Below, one piece after another: positions 7,817-15,370 of a stretch of 41,885 nt of DNA. A program made the position numbers and the translations under genes. The stretch covers positions 1-41,885 of the forward strand of contig JBGQNR010000025.1 in NCBI GenBank assembly GCA_041501225.1, written 5' to 3'. Within the stretch, counting starts at the first letter, position 1; each line of letters begins with the position of its first letter. Under the pieces are notes generated by a model. That model ran no database searches. It saw only the letters and a program-made list of their open reading frames with translations, and was not told where the DNA came from. Origin of the DNA: JAFNAG01 sp041501225 (GTDB lineage: Bacteria > Acidobacteriota > UBA6911).

Positions 7817-10084
7817 ATGAGATTCATCAGCGCTTTTCTCACTCGACGGCTGGCGGCGTGTCTGATCCTTGTCCTGACCGCGGCGCTCTGCAGCGTCGGG
7901 GTCGTGGCCCACGGCCCGGTCGATCGTTGCCTGGTGCCCGCGGCCATTCGTGATGCGGTCCTCAACGAGACGTCCGGCGAAGAGGCATATCAGCACGTGC
8001 AGATCCTGGCCGTCAACCGCGACCGGCAGGCGGAGGAGTACACCAACGCCTACTTCGAATCGACCTACATCGAGAAAATGGCCAAGCAGTGCGGCCTGTC
8101 GGATGTGCAGATCGATTTCTTTCCGACTCGCGACCAGTGGGACGCGGAAGAAGCGGACCTTTGGCTCATTCAACCCACGAAGAAGAAGATCGCCAGCCTG
8201 AACATGGTTCCCACCGCACTGGCGCAGGGGAGCATGAACGCGGATGTGGAAACCGAACTCGTATACGTCGGCCAGGGACGCGAGGCCGACTACGCGGGCA
8301 AGGACGTCAAAGGGAAGATTGTCATGGGGAGCGGCAGCGTCGGCCAGGCCTTCACGAGCGGCCTGCAGCGCGGCGCCGTCGGCGCCCTCGGCACGGGCAG
8401 CGCGGGCGTGAGTGCGAATTCGGCCGGCTACACGCTGGATCAACTGGGCTGGTCGAGCGTCTCGGCGCGCCCGGAGACTGGCGGTTTTGGATTTGTCCTG
8501 ACGCTTCGTCAATTCTACGAATTGCGTGATTATCTGGACCGCGGGCAGAAGGTCGTGATGAAAGCGCACGTAAAAACCAAGACATACCCAAGCCGGATGA
8601 ACGTCATTTCGGCATCGATCCCCGGGACTGATCCGAACGCCGGCGAGTTGATCACCGTCGCCCATGCGTACGAGACCATCGCCACTCCCGGTGCCAACGA
8701 CAACTGCACCGGCGTCGCGACGATCCTCGAAGTGGGCCGCACGCTCGCGCGTCTGATCAGGAACGGTGACCTGCCCCGTCCGCTGCGGACCATCCGGTTC
8801 ATCTGGGGGCCGGAGATTTCAGGATCGACCGCCTACATGAACAAGCATCCCGAATTGCAGGACAAATTGCTCGCGGCGCTAAACTTCGACATGACCGGCG
8901 CCAATCTGAAGCTGACCGACGGCTACCTCCGGATGAAGATGACGCCGGATTCGCTGCCGAGCTACCTGAACGATTTGATGGCAAGCCTGTTGCAGTTCGT
9001 TGATCAAACGGAAATCCGAACCCAGCAGGGGGATAATGGCCAGTTCAACTACCGCATGTGCCCGGTCGCCGCGATCACGTCAGGGAGCGATCACTCGGTC
9101 TTCAACAACGGCGGTATTCCGGCCATGCAATTCAACCACTGGCCTGACAACTTTTACCACAGCAGCCACGATCGCATCATTTATGTCGATCCGACCGAAT
9201 TAAAACGTACCAGCTTCATGGCAGCGGCGGCCTTTTACTATCTGGCGACCGCCGATACTCCGGAGGCGCAAACGCTTGCGTGGGAAGCAGCGACGAACGG
9301 GCAGAAGTGGATCGCGGAAGTGACCCGCCAGTCGACCCGGCTGTTTGGCAACGATCCCGCCAAGCTCTATGACCAGTACAAGGCCGCCCAGACCAAAGTG
9401 GTCGGCGCTTTCAACCGCGCGAAGGGCGGTGTGGAATCCGTGCTCACATTGTCAAAGGACGCCGGCCTGGCAGCCAGTCTTAAACCGCTCGTTGCCACGC
9501 TGGAATCCGCGCGCGATGCGAACTCGAAGATCCTGGAGGCGGCGTACAAGGATCGCTGTGCCGCGCTTGGTGCGACACCGGCCCCGATCACGCTCACGGA
9601 TAAGGAAAAAGAGTATTCGTGGATGGTGCCGCGGCGGCTGTTCAAGATCTACTCGGAAGAGGCCCAGCGGCGCAACCAGGGCAGTGGCCGGGGGCGGGGT
9701 GCCGGCGGCGGCCGCGGTCAGGGGGCGGGTGCGGGCGCGGCAGCCGGAGAGGCTGCGGATCAGCCAACACAGCCGGCGGGAGGCCGCAGCGGGAGCGGAG
9801 GTCGTGGTGGCGTGCCGGGGCTGCCCGGGCTGTCGTCGAGCGAGGTCAACATCGCCATCGATGGCACGCGCAGCATCCTTGACATCTACAACCTGGTGCG
9901 CGCCGAGTGCGGCAACCTGGTCATCGGCAACAGCGAGCTGAAGTTCGCCTATGCCCTGTCGCCCGATGCGCCCGATGTGACCCTGGAAGCCGTGGCGACC
10001 GTGATCCAAAACCTCGAAAAGTCCGGTGTCGTGGAGATCAAGAAACTCCCAGCCCCCGCGCCCGAGAAGGCGAAGAAGAAGTAG
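7817..10084 (+). CDS. Secreted M28-type zinc peptidase with Gly-rich insert
   Basis: Starting at 7817 (SD GGAAGGA) the protein has 755 residues and a clear Sec signal peptide. The central part carries the M28 aminopeptidase pattern: H283 in VAHAYET, D295 in PGANDN, E333 in WGPEISGS, D358 in NFDMTG and H448 in FYHSSHD, the expected metal ligands and catalytic acid. The usual Glu-Glu pair is here Glu-Ile, as in some divergent M28-like peptidases. A protease-associated-like region precedes it (about 110-250). Residues about 617-674 are a Gly/Arg/Ala-rich low-complexity linker, followed by an 80-residue C-terminal segment. It probably acts outside the inner membrane on peptides; the substrate is unknown. 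It is a single-gene unit. Confidence 0.85.
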   Translation: MRFISAFLTRRLAACLILVLTAALCSVGVVAHGPVDRCLVPAAIRDAVLNETSGEEAYQHVQILAVNRDRQAEEYTNAYFESTYIEKMAKQCGLSDVQIDFFPTRDQWDAEEADLWLIQPTKKKIASLNMVPTALAQGSMNADVETELVYVGQGREADYAGKDVKGKIVMGSGSVGQAFTSGLQRGAVGALGTGSAGVSANSAGYTLDQLGWSSVSARPETGGFGFVLTLRQFYELRDYLDRGQKVVMKAHVKTKTYPSRMNVISASIPGTDPNAGELITVAHAYETIATPGANDNCTGVATILEVGRTLARLIRNGDLPRPLRTIRFIWGPEISGSTAYMNKHPELQDKLLAALNFDMTGANLKLTDGYLRMKMTPDSLPSYLNDLMASLLQFVDQTEIRTQQGDNGQFNYRMCPVAAITSGSDHSVFNNGGIPAMQFNHWPDNFYHSSHDRIIYVDPTELKRTSFMAAAAFYYLATADTPEAQTLAWEAATNGQKWIAEVTRQSTRLFGNDPAKLYDQYKAAQTKVVGAFNRAKGGVESVLTLSKDAGLAASLKPLVATLESARDANSKILEAAYKDRCAALGATPAPITLTDKEKEYSWMVPRRLFKIYSEEAQRRNQGSGRGRGAGGGRGQGAGAGAAAGEAADQPTQPAGGRSGSGGRGGVPGLPGLSSSEVNIAIDGTRSILDIYNLVRAECGNLVIGNSELKFAYALSPDAPDVTLEAVATVIQNLEKSGVVEIKKLPAPAPEKAKKK

Positions 10085-10112
10085 AAATTTCGGGGACCGG
10101 CGCGAATGGCAC

Positions 10113-10393
10113 TTAGTTAGTTTCTGTCGCGAAATGCCGTTCGAGCCCTCGCGGCAAGCCCCGGAGGGGCCAAAAGATAGTATCCGGGGGCGCAAGCCCC
10201 CGGATAGGATATTGCATTGGTGGAGCCCTGGCAGGGGCGAGAGGCCTTTGTTCGCAATATTTTTCTGTCGCCCCTCCAGGGCTCCGCGCTGCTTTCCGAT
10301 CCAACCCCGGGCTTGCGCCCGGGGCTATTCTCTTTCCGCCCCTCCGGGGCTTGCCAAAAGGGCGGAGCGAATTTCGCGACAGAAACTAGTTAA
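10113..10393. repeat. 281-bp composite palindromic element with 23-bp terminal inverted repeats
   Basis: The ends are imperfect inverted repeats: 10113-10135 (TTAGTTAGTTTCTGTCGCGA..) and 10371-10393 (its complement, with two mismatches by eye). Nested palindromes lie inside: AAGCCCCGGAGGGGC near 10157 against GCCCCTCCGGGGCTT near 10339, GGAGCCCTGG against CCAGGGCTCC near 10222 and 10277, and two self-complementary boxes (GGGGGCGCAAGCCCCC and CCCCGGGCTTGCGCCCGGGG). The whole element could fold into a large branched hairpin. It contains no gene. It begins 28 bases after the peptidase stop and so may also end that transcript. Confidence 0.7.
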
Positions 10394-11094
10394 GGAACCT
10401 CGGTGGGATTCCATAGCGCCAGGCCAGGGCGCAAGCGCTGGGAATACGGAAACGAAAAATGAAGCAGCCCTGTAACGGCGGACCAGCCTGTGCTGCTGCT
10501 ACAGGGCTTCATTAGGGCTGCGCCATTTCACCGGGGCTTGCGCCCTGGGCTTTCACTGTTTGATCCTTTCAGGGTCATTTTCCTGCCTGTTCTTGTTGGC
10601 GAAGCTCAACCAAGTGCCGTTCAGGACAGGCGCCATAACCTCGAAAATCCGTGAAAGAACGGACGGCTTCTTGAGTCATCTGCCAGCAGGCCGCCCCATG
10701 GGAATAGGGATGGGTCTCAAGATTCCTCAGTCGCTTCCTGACTACGCTCGTATCGCTTGTTCCAACGATTTCTAAATCTCGGTGACACTCCGTACCTGTC
10801 AACGAAATCTTGGCGGTCGACGCATTTGCCATGTGCGTTAACCGAAAATGATGTTGACGAGTGCGGCGTCCCCATGCTCAATTGAGCGGCATATTCATAT
10901 TGTTGAATCCTGATGATGACAAGGAATGTTGCTTTGGGGAAAGTCTGCTTTGATAACGATCGAAACCTCAGTGAGCAGGCGGCTGCAATTCTGGAAAACG
11001 CAGATCGGTTCCATGTTTCTCCTCGCGCGATCTCTTCCAGCAGTGAAGGGAATTCTGGAGCCGGCCTGTCACCGAAAATGAAAATGAGACACTC
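10394..11094. repeat. Repeat-rich gap; includes a module shared with 26470-26625
   Basis: The first part (about 10425-10560) holds degenerate CCAGGGCGCAAGC-type palindromes. Read on the minus strand, about 10635 down to 10490 aligns with the plus strand at 26470-26625. Both read GTCCTGAACGGCACTT, then a diverged stretch, then AACAGTGAAAGCCCAGGGC and finally CACAGGCTG. An 85-codon minus frame at 10575-10832 overlaps this module and is probably not a gene. From 10833 to 11094 I see nothing beyond the likely promoter region for the broken gene that follows. Confidence 0.55.
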
Positions 11095-11292
11095 ATGAAA
11101 AAGATCATTGCCTTTGCGGCAGCATGCATTGCTCTTCTTTCCCTATCCACATTGCCCGGTGTGCAGGGGCAATCGGCAAACCAGGCGATCGTCGATTGGT
11201 TGCGCACGCATGCATTCGACTTCGAACCACCGAGGCACGCCACGGGTTTGCCGACATGCAGCCGCTCAGAAAAAGACGAAAGACGGGGTCAT
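11095..11292 (+). pseudogene. Erythromycin-esterase-like gene remnant, frameshifted and truncated
   Basis: An ATG at 11095 opens a good signal peptide (MKKIIAFAAACIALLSL) followed by NQAIVDWLRTHA. At about 11212-11215 the reading frame must shift by one base; the shifted frame continues IRLRTTEARHGFADMQPL. Together these match the N-terminus of erythromycin-esterase family proteins, whose first motif resembles WLRTHAI..L.T.EA.HGF.DM.PL. About 60 residues remain of a family usually over 400 long. The remnant ends where a palindromic repeat begins (11293). Identification rests on memory of that N-terminal motif. The order of frameshift and truncation is unknown. Confidence 0.6.
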
Positions 11293-11392
11293 AAGACGGG
11301 GTCAGGTCTGGAAAATTTACTCTGGTCCGCGATTTCAAAGACCCGCGATCCTTCAGGCACAAAAGTAAATTTTCCAGACCTGACCCCGTCTT
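11293..11392. repeat. Palindromic repeat family A, copy 1
   Basis: The element has outer arms starting AAGACGGGGTCAGGTCTGG on the left and the complementary sequence ending at 11392 on the right. The stem of about 30 bases has a few mismatches (ACTCTGG against the AAAAGT side) and encloses about 40 bases. Just upstream, AGACGGGGTC is also present at 11281-11290, giving a partial direct repeat of the end. Sequences of this type accompany REP-associated tyrosine transposases in many genomes (family knowledge); no such transposase is in this window. Confidence 0.85.
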
Positions 11393-11442
11393 CCGAGAGT
11401 ACGAAACTTCTGCATCTAATCTGTCATATTGATTACAGAAGG

Positions 11443-12320
11443 GTGGGTGTGGATCTACGAAAGATCAATCGATTCCTGGGGCCAGCTTTGGCGGCTGTAA
11501 TGCTAGTGAGCCGTCCCGTGGTGTGCTTTGCAGCTCAAAATCCACCCGTTGTTCCGGCGGATCTCGTCCGGAACACTGTAGCCAGCGAAGTGAGCGCTGC
11601 GTCCGATTCCACTAATTTCATGTTTCGGTCCCGGAAACAGACGCCGCGTGAGTCGCAGACCAAGCTATTCGTGCAAACACGGGATGCTCTCGCGGCTATT
11701 CTCGTTGCCGTCAACGATCAGCCGCTCAACGCCGACCGGCGCCGGGCGGAAGAGTCTCGCCTGCGCAACCTGGCTAACAATCCGGAGGAACTTAAAAAGA
11801 AGCAGCGCCAGCAGAAAGAGGATGCCGAGCGGGTGAACCGAATCATGCGGGTGATGCCGAACGCGTTCCTCTATGAATACGATGGGGCCGAAATCGGGCA
11901 GCCTGGGATCGGCAAGCCAGGCGACGAGTTGGTCCGACTAAGGTTCCGTCCCAATCCCAAGCACGACCCACCTACAGGCATCGAGCAGGTGCTTACCGGG
12001 ATGCGGGGCTATGTTCTGATCGACGCGAATCGCAACCGGATCGCGAAGATTGACGGCATCTTGTACAAGGATGTCAGTTTTGGCTGGGGAATTCTCGGCC
12101 ATCTCGATCGCGGGGGGCATTTCCAGGTCGAGCAGGGGGATGTGGGCGACTCCTCATGGGAAATCACGCGCATGAGCCTCGATTTCACAGGCAAGATCCT
12201 GCTGTTTAAGAACCTGGTGATCAAATCCAACGAGGTATTCAGCGATTTCCAGCGCGTGCCCAAGGACCTCACCTTCGCCCAGGGGGTCGCACTCCTCGAG
12301 AAAGAAACCAAGCCGAATGG
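11443..12320 (+). CDS. Hypothetical exported protein, 3' end overrun by a repeat
   Basis: The credible coding part starts at a GTG (11443 or 11449). It opens with a hydrophobic leader (LGPALAAVMLVSRPVVCFAA), then a charged segment with an Asp/Glu/Lys/Gln-rich helix (about residues 95-130) and a beta-rich region to LTFAQGVALLEKE. The frame is open from 11095 through two repeats to 12594, but residues before 11443 and after 12320 are repeat or unrelated sequence. The natural C-terminus was therefore probably lost or replaced by repeat copy 2, giving a chimeric tail. I do not recognise a named function. The fold may resemble periplasmic lipoprotein-sorting-like proteins, a weak guess. It may be expressed or already a pseudogene. 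Confidence 0.6.
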
Positions 12321-12415
12321 CCGGGGTCAGGTCTGGAAAATTTACTTTTGTCCGCGAGGTTCGAATACCAGCGATCTTTCAGGGACAAAAGTAAATTTTC
12401 CAGACCTGACCCCGG
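12321..12415. repeat. Palindromic repeat family A, copy 2
   Basis: Perfect 33-bp inverted arms occupy 12321-12353 and 12383-12415, beginning CCGGGGTCAGGTCTGGAAAA. The 29-base loop (GCGAGGTTCGAATACCAGCG and on) is identical to that of copy 3. The hairpin falls in the 3' part of the exported hypothetical gene and both arms happen to stay open in its frame. Confidence 0.92.
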
Positions 12416-12518
12416 TTTCCGGGTTTCCGGTTTCTGTACTGGGTGATTGTCATCGCGCTGGGCATTGTTTTCATGTATGCCATGCGGGGTTGAAGTTTCG
12501 AGAACCTGGGATTAAGTA

Positions 12519-12599
12519 TGGAAGACTTGTTTTTGTCCTCAAGGATCGAAGACCAGCGAAAGTGCATGGGCATAGGCAAGTTTTTCAAATCTGACTCCA
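12519..12599. repeat. Degenerate copy of repeat family A
   Basis: The stretch TTTTTGTCCTCAAGGATCGA followed by AGACCAGCGA closely follows the inner arm and loop of copies 2 and 3. The segment ends AAGTTTTTCAAATCTGACTCC, a mutated form of the right arm (AAATTTTCCAGACCTGACCCC). Pairing between arms is largely lost, which suggests an old copy. The surrounding 12416-12757 holds no gene beyond a short membrane-helix-like frame directly after copy 2. Confidence 0.6.
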
Positions 12600-12757
12600 G
12601 ATTACCCAGCCTGAAGAAATGACCTTCTTGGCGCGGACACAAGTCTCACTCTCCCATTCAGGGCAGCAAGACAGTTTTAGCTTTCGATCGTGGAACTACA
12701 GCAGTCGGCCTTAATGGCGCCGCGTACTGCGAAAGATGGTAGAGTGAAGCTCTCCGC

Positions 12758-13110
12758 TCATTTAGGGAACAGCTTTTCCAGTTCCTCGGGTTTTGGCGGC
12801 GGCGTCATCAGGCTTACCAGAATCAGCGCGCCGATGGAAATGATCGCGGCCGGATAAATGCTGGGTATGCCCCACGGATCGCCGCCGAACACCTGGACCC
12901 CCGCTGCGCCTTGCGCCGACTCGATTATGGAAGGTGCAATGCGGGGCAGGATCAGCTCGAAGAAGATCACTGCCAGCGTGCTGCCGACGATGGATGCCAA
13001 TCCAACCTGACGCGTCGCCCGCTTCCACGTCAGCGCAGCGAACAGCGCGGGGGTAATGGCCACGCCGTAAATGGTGTAGGCAAAATACGCATACTGGAGG
13101 ACTGGCCGAA
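12758..13110 (-). pseudogene. Sodium/solute symporter fragment (C-terminal 115 residues or so)
   Basis: Read on the minus strand from about 13108, the frame gives YFAYTIYGVAITPALFAALT and continues to KPEELEKLFPK with a stop at 12758. It aligns with the last part of the full-length symporter encoded just upstream in the same direction (FAYTIYGVAITPALIAALTW ... KPTEAEVEKFFPK). The N-terminal 380 or so residues are missing. The break coincides with repeat copy 3 at 13111. It is either a truncated tandem paralogue or the leftover of a second symporter gene. Differences between the two C-termini are many, so it is not a recent duplication. Confidence 0.85.
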
Positions 13111-13200
13111 GTCAGGTCTGGAAAATTTACTTTTGTCCGCGAGGTTCGAATACCAGCGATCTTTCAGGGACAAAAGTAAATTTTCCAGACCTGACCCCGG
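13111..13200. repeat. Palindromic repeat family A, copy 3
   Basis: Arms at 13111-13138 and 13168-13200 pair perfectly over 28 bases, starting GTCAGGTCTGGAAAATTTAC. The outermost five left bases are replaced by CCGAA where copy 2 has CCGGG. Arm and loop sequences otherwise match copy 2. The left edge is the exact breakpoint of the symporter fragment, so insertion or recombination at this element probably removed the rest of that gene. Confidence 0.9.
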
Positions 13201-13212
13201 TTTCCGGTTTTG

Positions 13213-13380
13213 TTGAAAAACTACCGGATCCAGTACTGGGTGATTGTCGTCGCGTTGACTCTGCTTGTGATTGCGCTGGGCATTGTCTTCATAAATATCG
13301 TGCAGGTCTTGAGCATCCATGCACAGTCGAATCCGGGATCTGACCTGGGAAACTTACTTATTTCTGCGCGGCTCAGATAA
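13213..13380 (+). other. Possible small membrane-helix ORF after repeat copy 3
   Basis: A TTG at 13213 opens 55 codons with one strongly hydrophobic segment (YWVIVVALTLLVIALGIVFI). A related piece follows repeat copy 2 at about 12433-12495 (YWVIVIALGIVFMYA) and differs by a 21-base in-frame gap. In-frame change and preserved hydrophobicity hint at coding origin. Each piece starts only a few bases after a repeat, there is no Shine-Dalgarno, and the end runs into a degenerate repeat half. I treat them as gene fragments moved with the repeats rather than as proven genes. Confidence 0.35.
13335..13375. repeat. Degenerate half of repeat family A
   Basis: The sequence GGGATCTGACCTGGGAAACT then TACTTATTTCTGCGCGGCTC follows the left arm of the family with several changes. 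No matching right arm is present, so it cannot fold like the intact copies. It directly precedes copy 4. Confidence 0.5.
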
Positions 13381-13390
13381 CGTCGAGAAG

Positions 13391-13485
13391 CCGGGGTCAG
13401 GTCTGGAAAATTCAATCTTGTGCCATAAAGCTTCCTGGCTGCAGAGCCTCATTGACGAAATTGAATTTTCCAGACCTGACCCCAG
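13391..13485. repeat. Palindromic repeat family A, copy 4 (different inner sequence)
   Basis: Perfect 24-bp arms at 13393-13416 and 13460-13483 begin GGGGTCAGGTCTGGAAAATT, but the inner stem and 43-base loop differ from copies 1-3. Only the outer 20 bases are conserved across the family. It lies 17 bases beyond the stop codon of the full-length symporter (minus strand) and could act as that gene's transcription terminator. Confidence 0.88.
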
Positions 13486-13500
13486 CTTTCATTCTACGGA

Positions 13501-15000
13501 CTACTTCTGGGCCGCCATCTTTGCCTTTGGGAAGAACTTCTCAACTTCCGCTTCGGTGGGTTTAGGGGTCATCAGACTGACCAACACCAAGGATAGCAGA
13601 GACACGATCAGCGCCGGATAAATCAAAGGAATGCCCCAAGGATCCCCTTCCGGAACCATTTCAGGAGGCAACACCTTCGACATGACGAAGAAGAACACGC
13701 AAACGACCGTCCCCGAAATAATGGATGCCAAACCGCCCGCCTTGGTAACACGCTTCCATGTCAGAGCTGCGATCAGCGCAGGTGTGATCGCGACACCATA
13801 GATCGTATAGGCAAAGAGGCTCATTTCCAGAATGCTTTTAACCTGGGTTGCGAGCAGATACGCCAGCACACCGATAACGACCACCAGCACTTTCTGCATG
13901 GCGACGAGGCCTTTTTCATCGGCTCCCTTCTTGATGAAGCGCTGATAGATATCGCGCATAAGGGTGGTCGATGGGGAGAGCAGATAATTCATGCCCGTCG
14001 ACAGCACTACCGCGCAAGCGGCGCCGAGAAGCAGAACTCCCACGGGGAAGGGCACCAGTTCACGAGCGGCCATGAGGACCACCTTGCCTCCGGCCTTCGG
14101 GATCGTCAGGTCGATCCGGTCGATGAATTTGCTGTAAGCGAAGACAGCGATGATCACAACCACCGTCTCAACGAAGATCGTTCCGATCGTCCACCAGGCC
14201 ACGGCTTTCTTGGCGTCTCCCGGGGTTTTGGCGCTGTAAAACTTCTGGTACATGCTCTGGACGCCCATGAGCAGGAACAGGGTCGAGAGGAAGTAGCCCA
14301 GCGCCTTGAGCCACGGGTGGGCCCCGAACTGGCTGTTGACGATGTCAAAATAACCTGTCTTATGCGCCGCATCGAAAGCGGCCTGAGCGCCGGAAACGCC
14401 GCCCGCAGAGAAAAATACATATGGAACCGCGAGCAGGCAGGCTAAGACAATCACGATGCCGTTCGGCAGATCCGTGTAGGCGATGGCTACCATGCCGCCG
14501 AGCGCAGTAAACAGGATCACGAAGGTGGCTGCGATGATCGTGCCCGTTGACTCTGAAATCTTGCCGTCAGTAATTACGTTCAGGATAAATCCGCCGGCAA
14601 GAAACTGGTACGACACGATTGCGATAAAGGACATGATCAACGCGATGGCGCCAACCACCCGGGCTGCCGGGCCATAACGGACTTCGAGCATATCGCCGAC
14701 CGTGTACTGTCCGAACGTCCGGATCTTGGCGGCCAGGAAATAGATAATGATTATGCCCACCCACGCTCCGGCTGCCAGCCAAATAGCCGAAATACCGGCC
14801 TTGGAAGCGAATTCAGCGCCGCTAATAAACGTGCCTGAGCCGATCCAGGTGCAGATGAGGGTGAATACCATGACCTGCCACTTAAGACTACGGTCGGCGA
14901 CCATGAACTGTTCCTGGCTCTTGATCCGTCTGCTGCGAATGAAATTCAGAACCGTGAGGCCCAGGAGATAGGCCAGGATTATGTAAAGATAAAGCGACAT
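13501..15000 (-). CDS. Sodium/solute symporter (SSS family)
   Basis: The ATG at 15000 follows AAGGAGG by five bases. The 499-residue product has about 13 hydrophobic helices and the family's signature regions, including YTVGDMLEVRYGPAARVVGA in the early core and the GGMVAIAYTDLPNGIV stretch near residue 170. The C-terminus is cytoplasmic and ends in a Lys-rich tail. SSS transporters couple sodium entry to uptake of sugars, amino acids, carboxylates or similar solutes; the substrate cannot be told from sequence alone. A truncated relative lies just downstream at 12758-13110. No metabolic gene in the immediate neighbourhood shares its strand closely enough to suggest a substrate. Confidence 0.92.
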   Translation of the reverse strand: MSLYLYIILAYLLGLTVLNFIRSRRIKSQEQFMVADRSLKWQVMVFTLICTWIGSGTFISGAEFASKAGISAIWLAAGAWVGIIIIYFLAAKIRTFGQYTVGDMLEVRYGPAARVVGAIALIMSFIAIVSYQFLAGGFILNVITDGKISESTGTIIAATFVILFTALGGMVAIAYTDLPNGIVIVLACLLAVPYVFFSAGGVSGAQAAFDAAHKTGYFDIVNSQFGAHPWLKALGYFLSTLFLLMGVQSMYQKFYSAKTPGDAKKAVAWWTIGTIFVETVVVIIAVFAYSKFIDRIDLTIPKAGGKVVLMAARELVPFPVGVLLLGAACAVVLSTGMNYLLSPSTTLMRDIYQRFIKKGADEKGLVAMQKVLVVVIGVLAYLLATQVKSILEMSLFAYTIYGVAITPALIAALTWKRVTKAGGLASIISGTVVCVFFFVMSKVLPPEMVPEGDPWGIPLIYPALIVSLLSLVLVSLMTPKPTEAEVEKFFPKAKMAAQK

Positions 15001-15176
15001 TTCCCCTCCTTCTCAGCGGGGTTGTTGAAAGGATTGATTTCGAGTCTATGTCGACAACACGTGTTTTTAACGCAAGCGGGCGCGAGGAACAAGCGAAATA
15101 TGGCTGCAGCCCCTCACCGGCGCCGTCCGGTCTGTGTTATACATTCGTAGTTTTGAATCCAGGGTGGCAATTCATG

Positions 15177-15352
15177 ATGTACATCTGGCACAGCATGTCG
15201 ACCTTGGCCTTCCCCTGCTTGAAAAGATACTTCGACCGACGATTGGTTTTTTCTTCCTGATCCTGGGAATTCGCATAGCCGGAATACGCGAACTGGCCCA
15301 GCTTAATCCGTTCGACCTGGTCGTGCTCCTTACATTATCTAATACGGTTCAG
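15177..15352 (+). pseudogene. DUF421 (YetF-like) membrane protein remnant
   Basis: In the gap between the symporter start (15000) and the minus-strand gene ending at 15371, the plus strand begins ATG TAC ATC TGG CAC AGC. After a one-base shift near 15200 it reads LGLPLLEKILRPTIGFFFLI, then RELAQLNPFDLVVLLTLSNT. The second motif is a hallmark of the DUF421/YetF N-terminal membrane region (family knowledge: RELAQLNPFDLVVLLTxSNTVQN). The match stops at 15352, so about 60 of roughly 160-230 residues survive. Frameshift plus truncation make it a clear remnant. The rest of 15001-15176 shows nothing I can name. Confidence 0.75.
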
Positions 15353-15370
15353 ATTTTTAGAGACGGGCTG

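Noticed and set aside
10575..10832. 85-codon minus frame
   Set aside because: Partly inside a repeat module shared with 26470-26625, with no recognised domain.
12354..12372. tRNA T-arm-like GGTTCGAATACC in repeat loops
   Set aside because: No acceptor stem, D-arm or anticodon arm can be built around it; the resemblance is limited to the loop.
11293..13485. Regularly spaced palindromes considered as a CRISPR array
   Set aside because: Spacing is irregular (hundreds of bases), units are inverted repeats, and genes or gene fragments lie between them; no cas gene is present.
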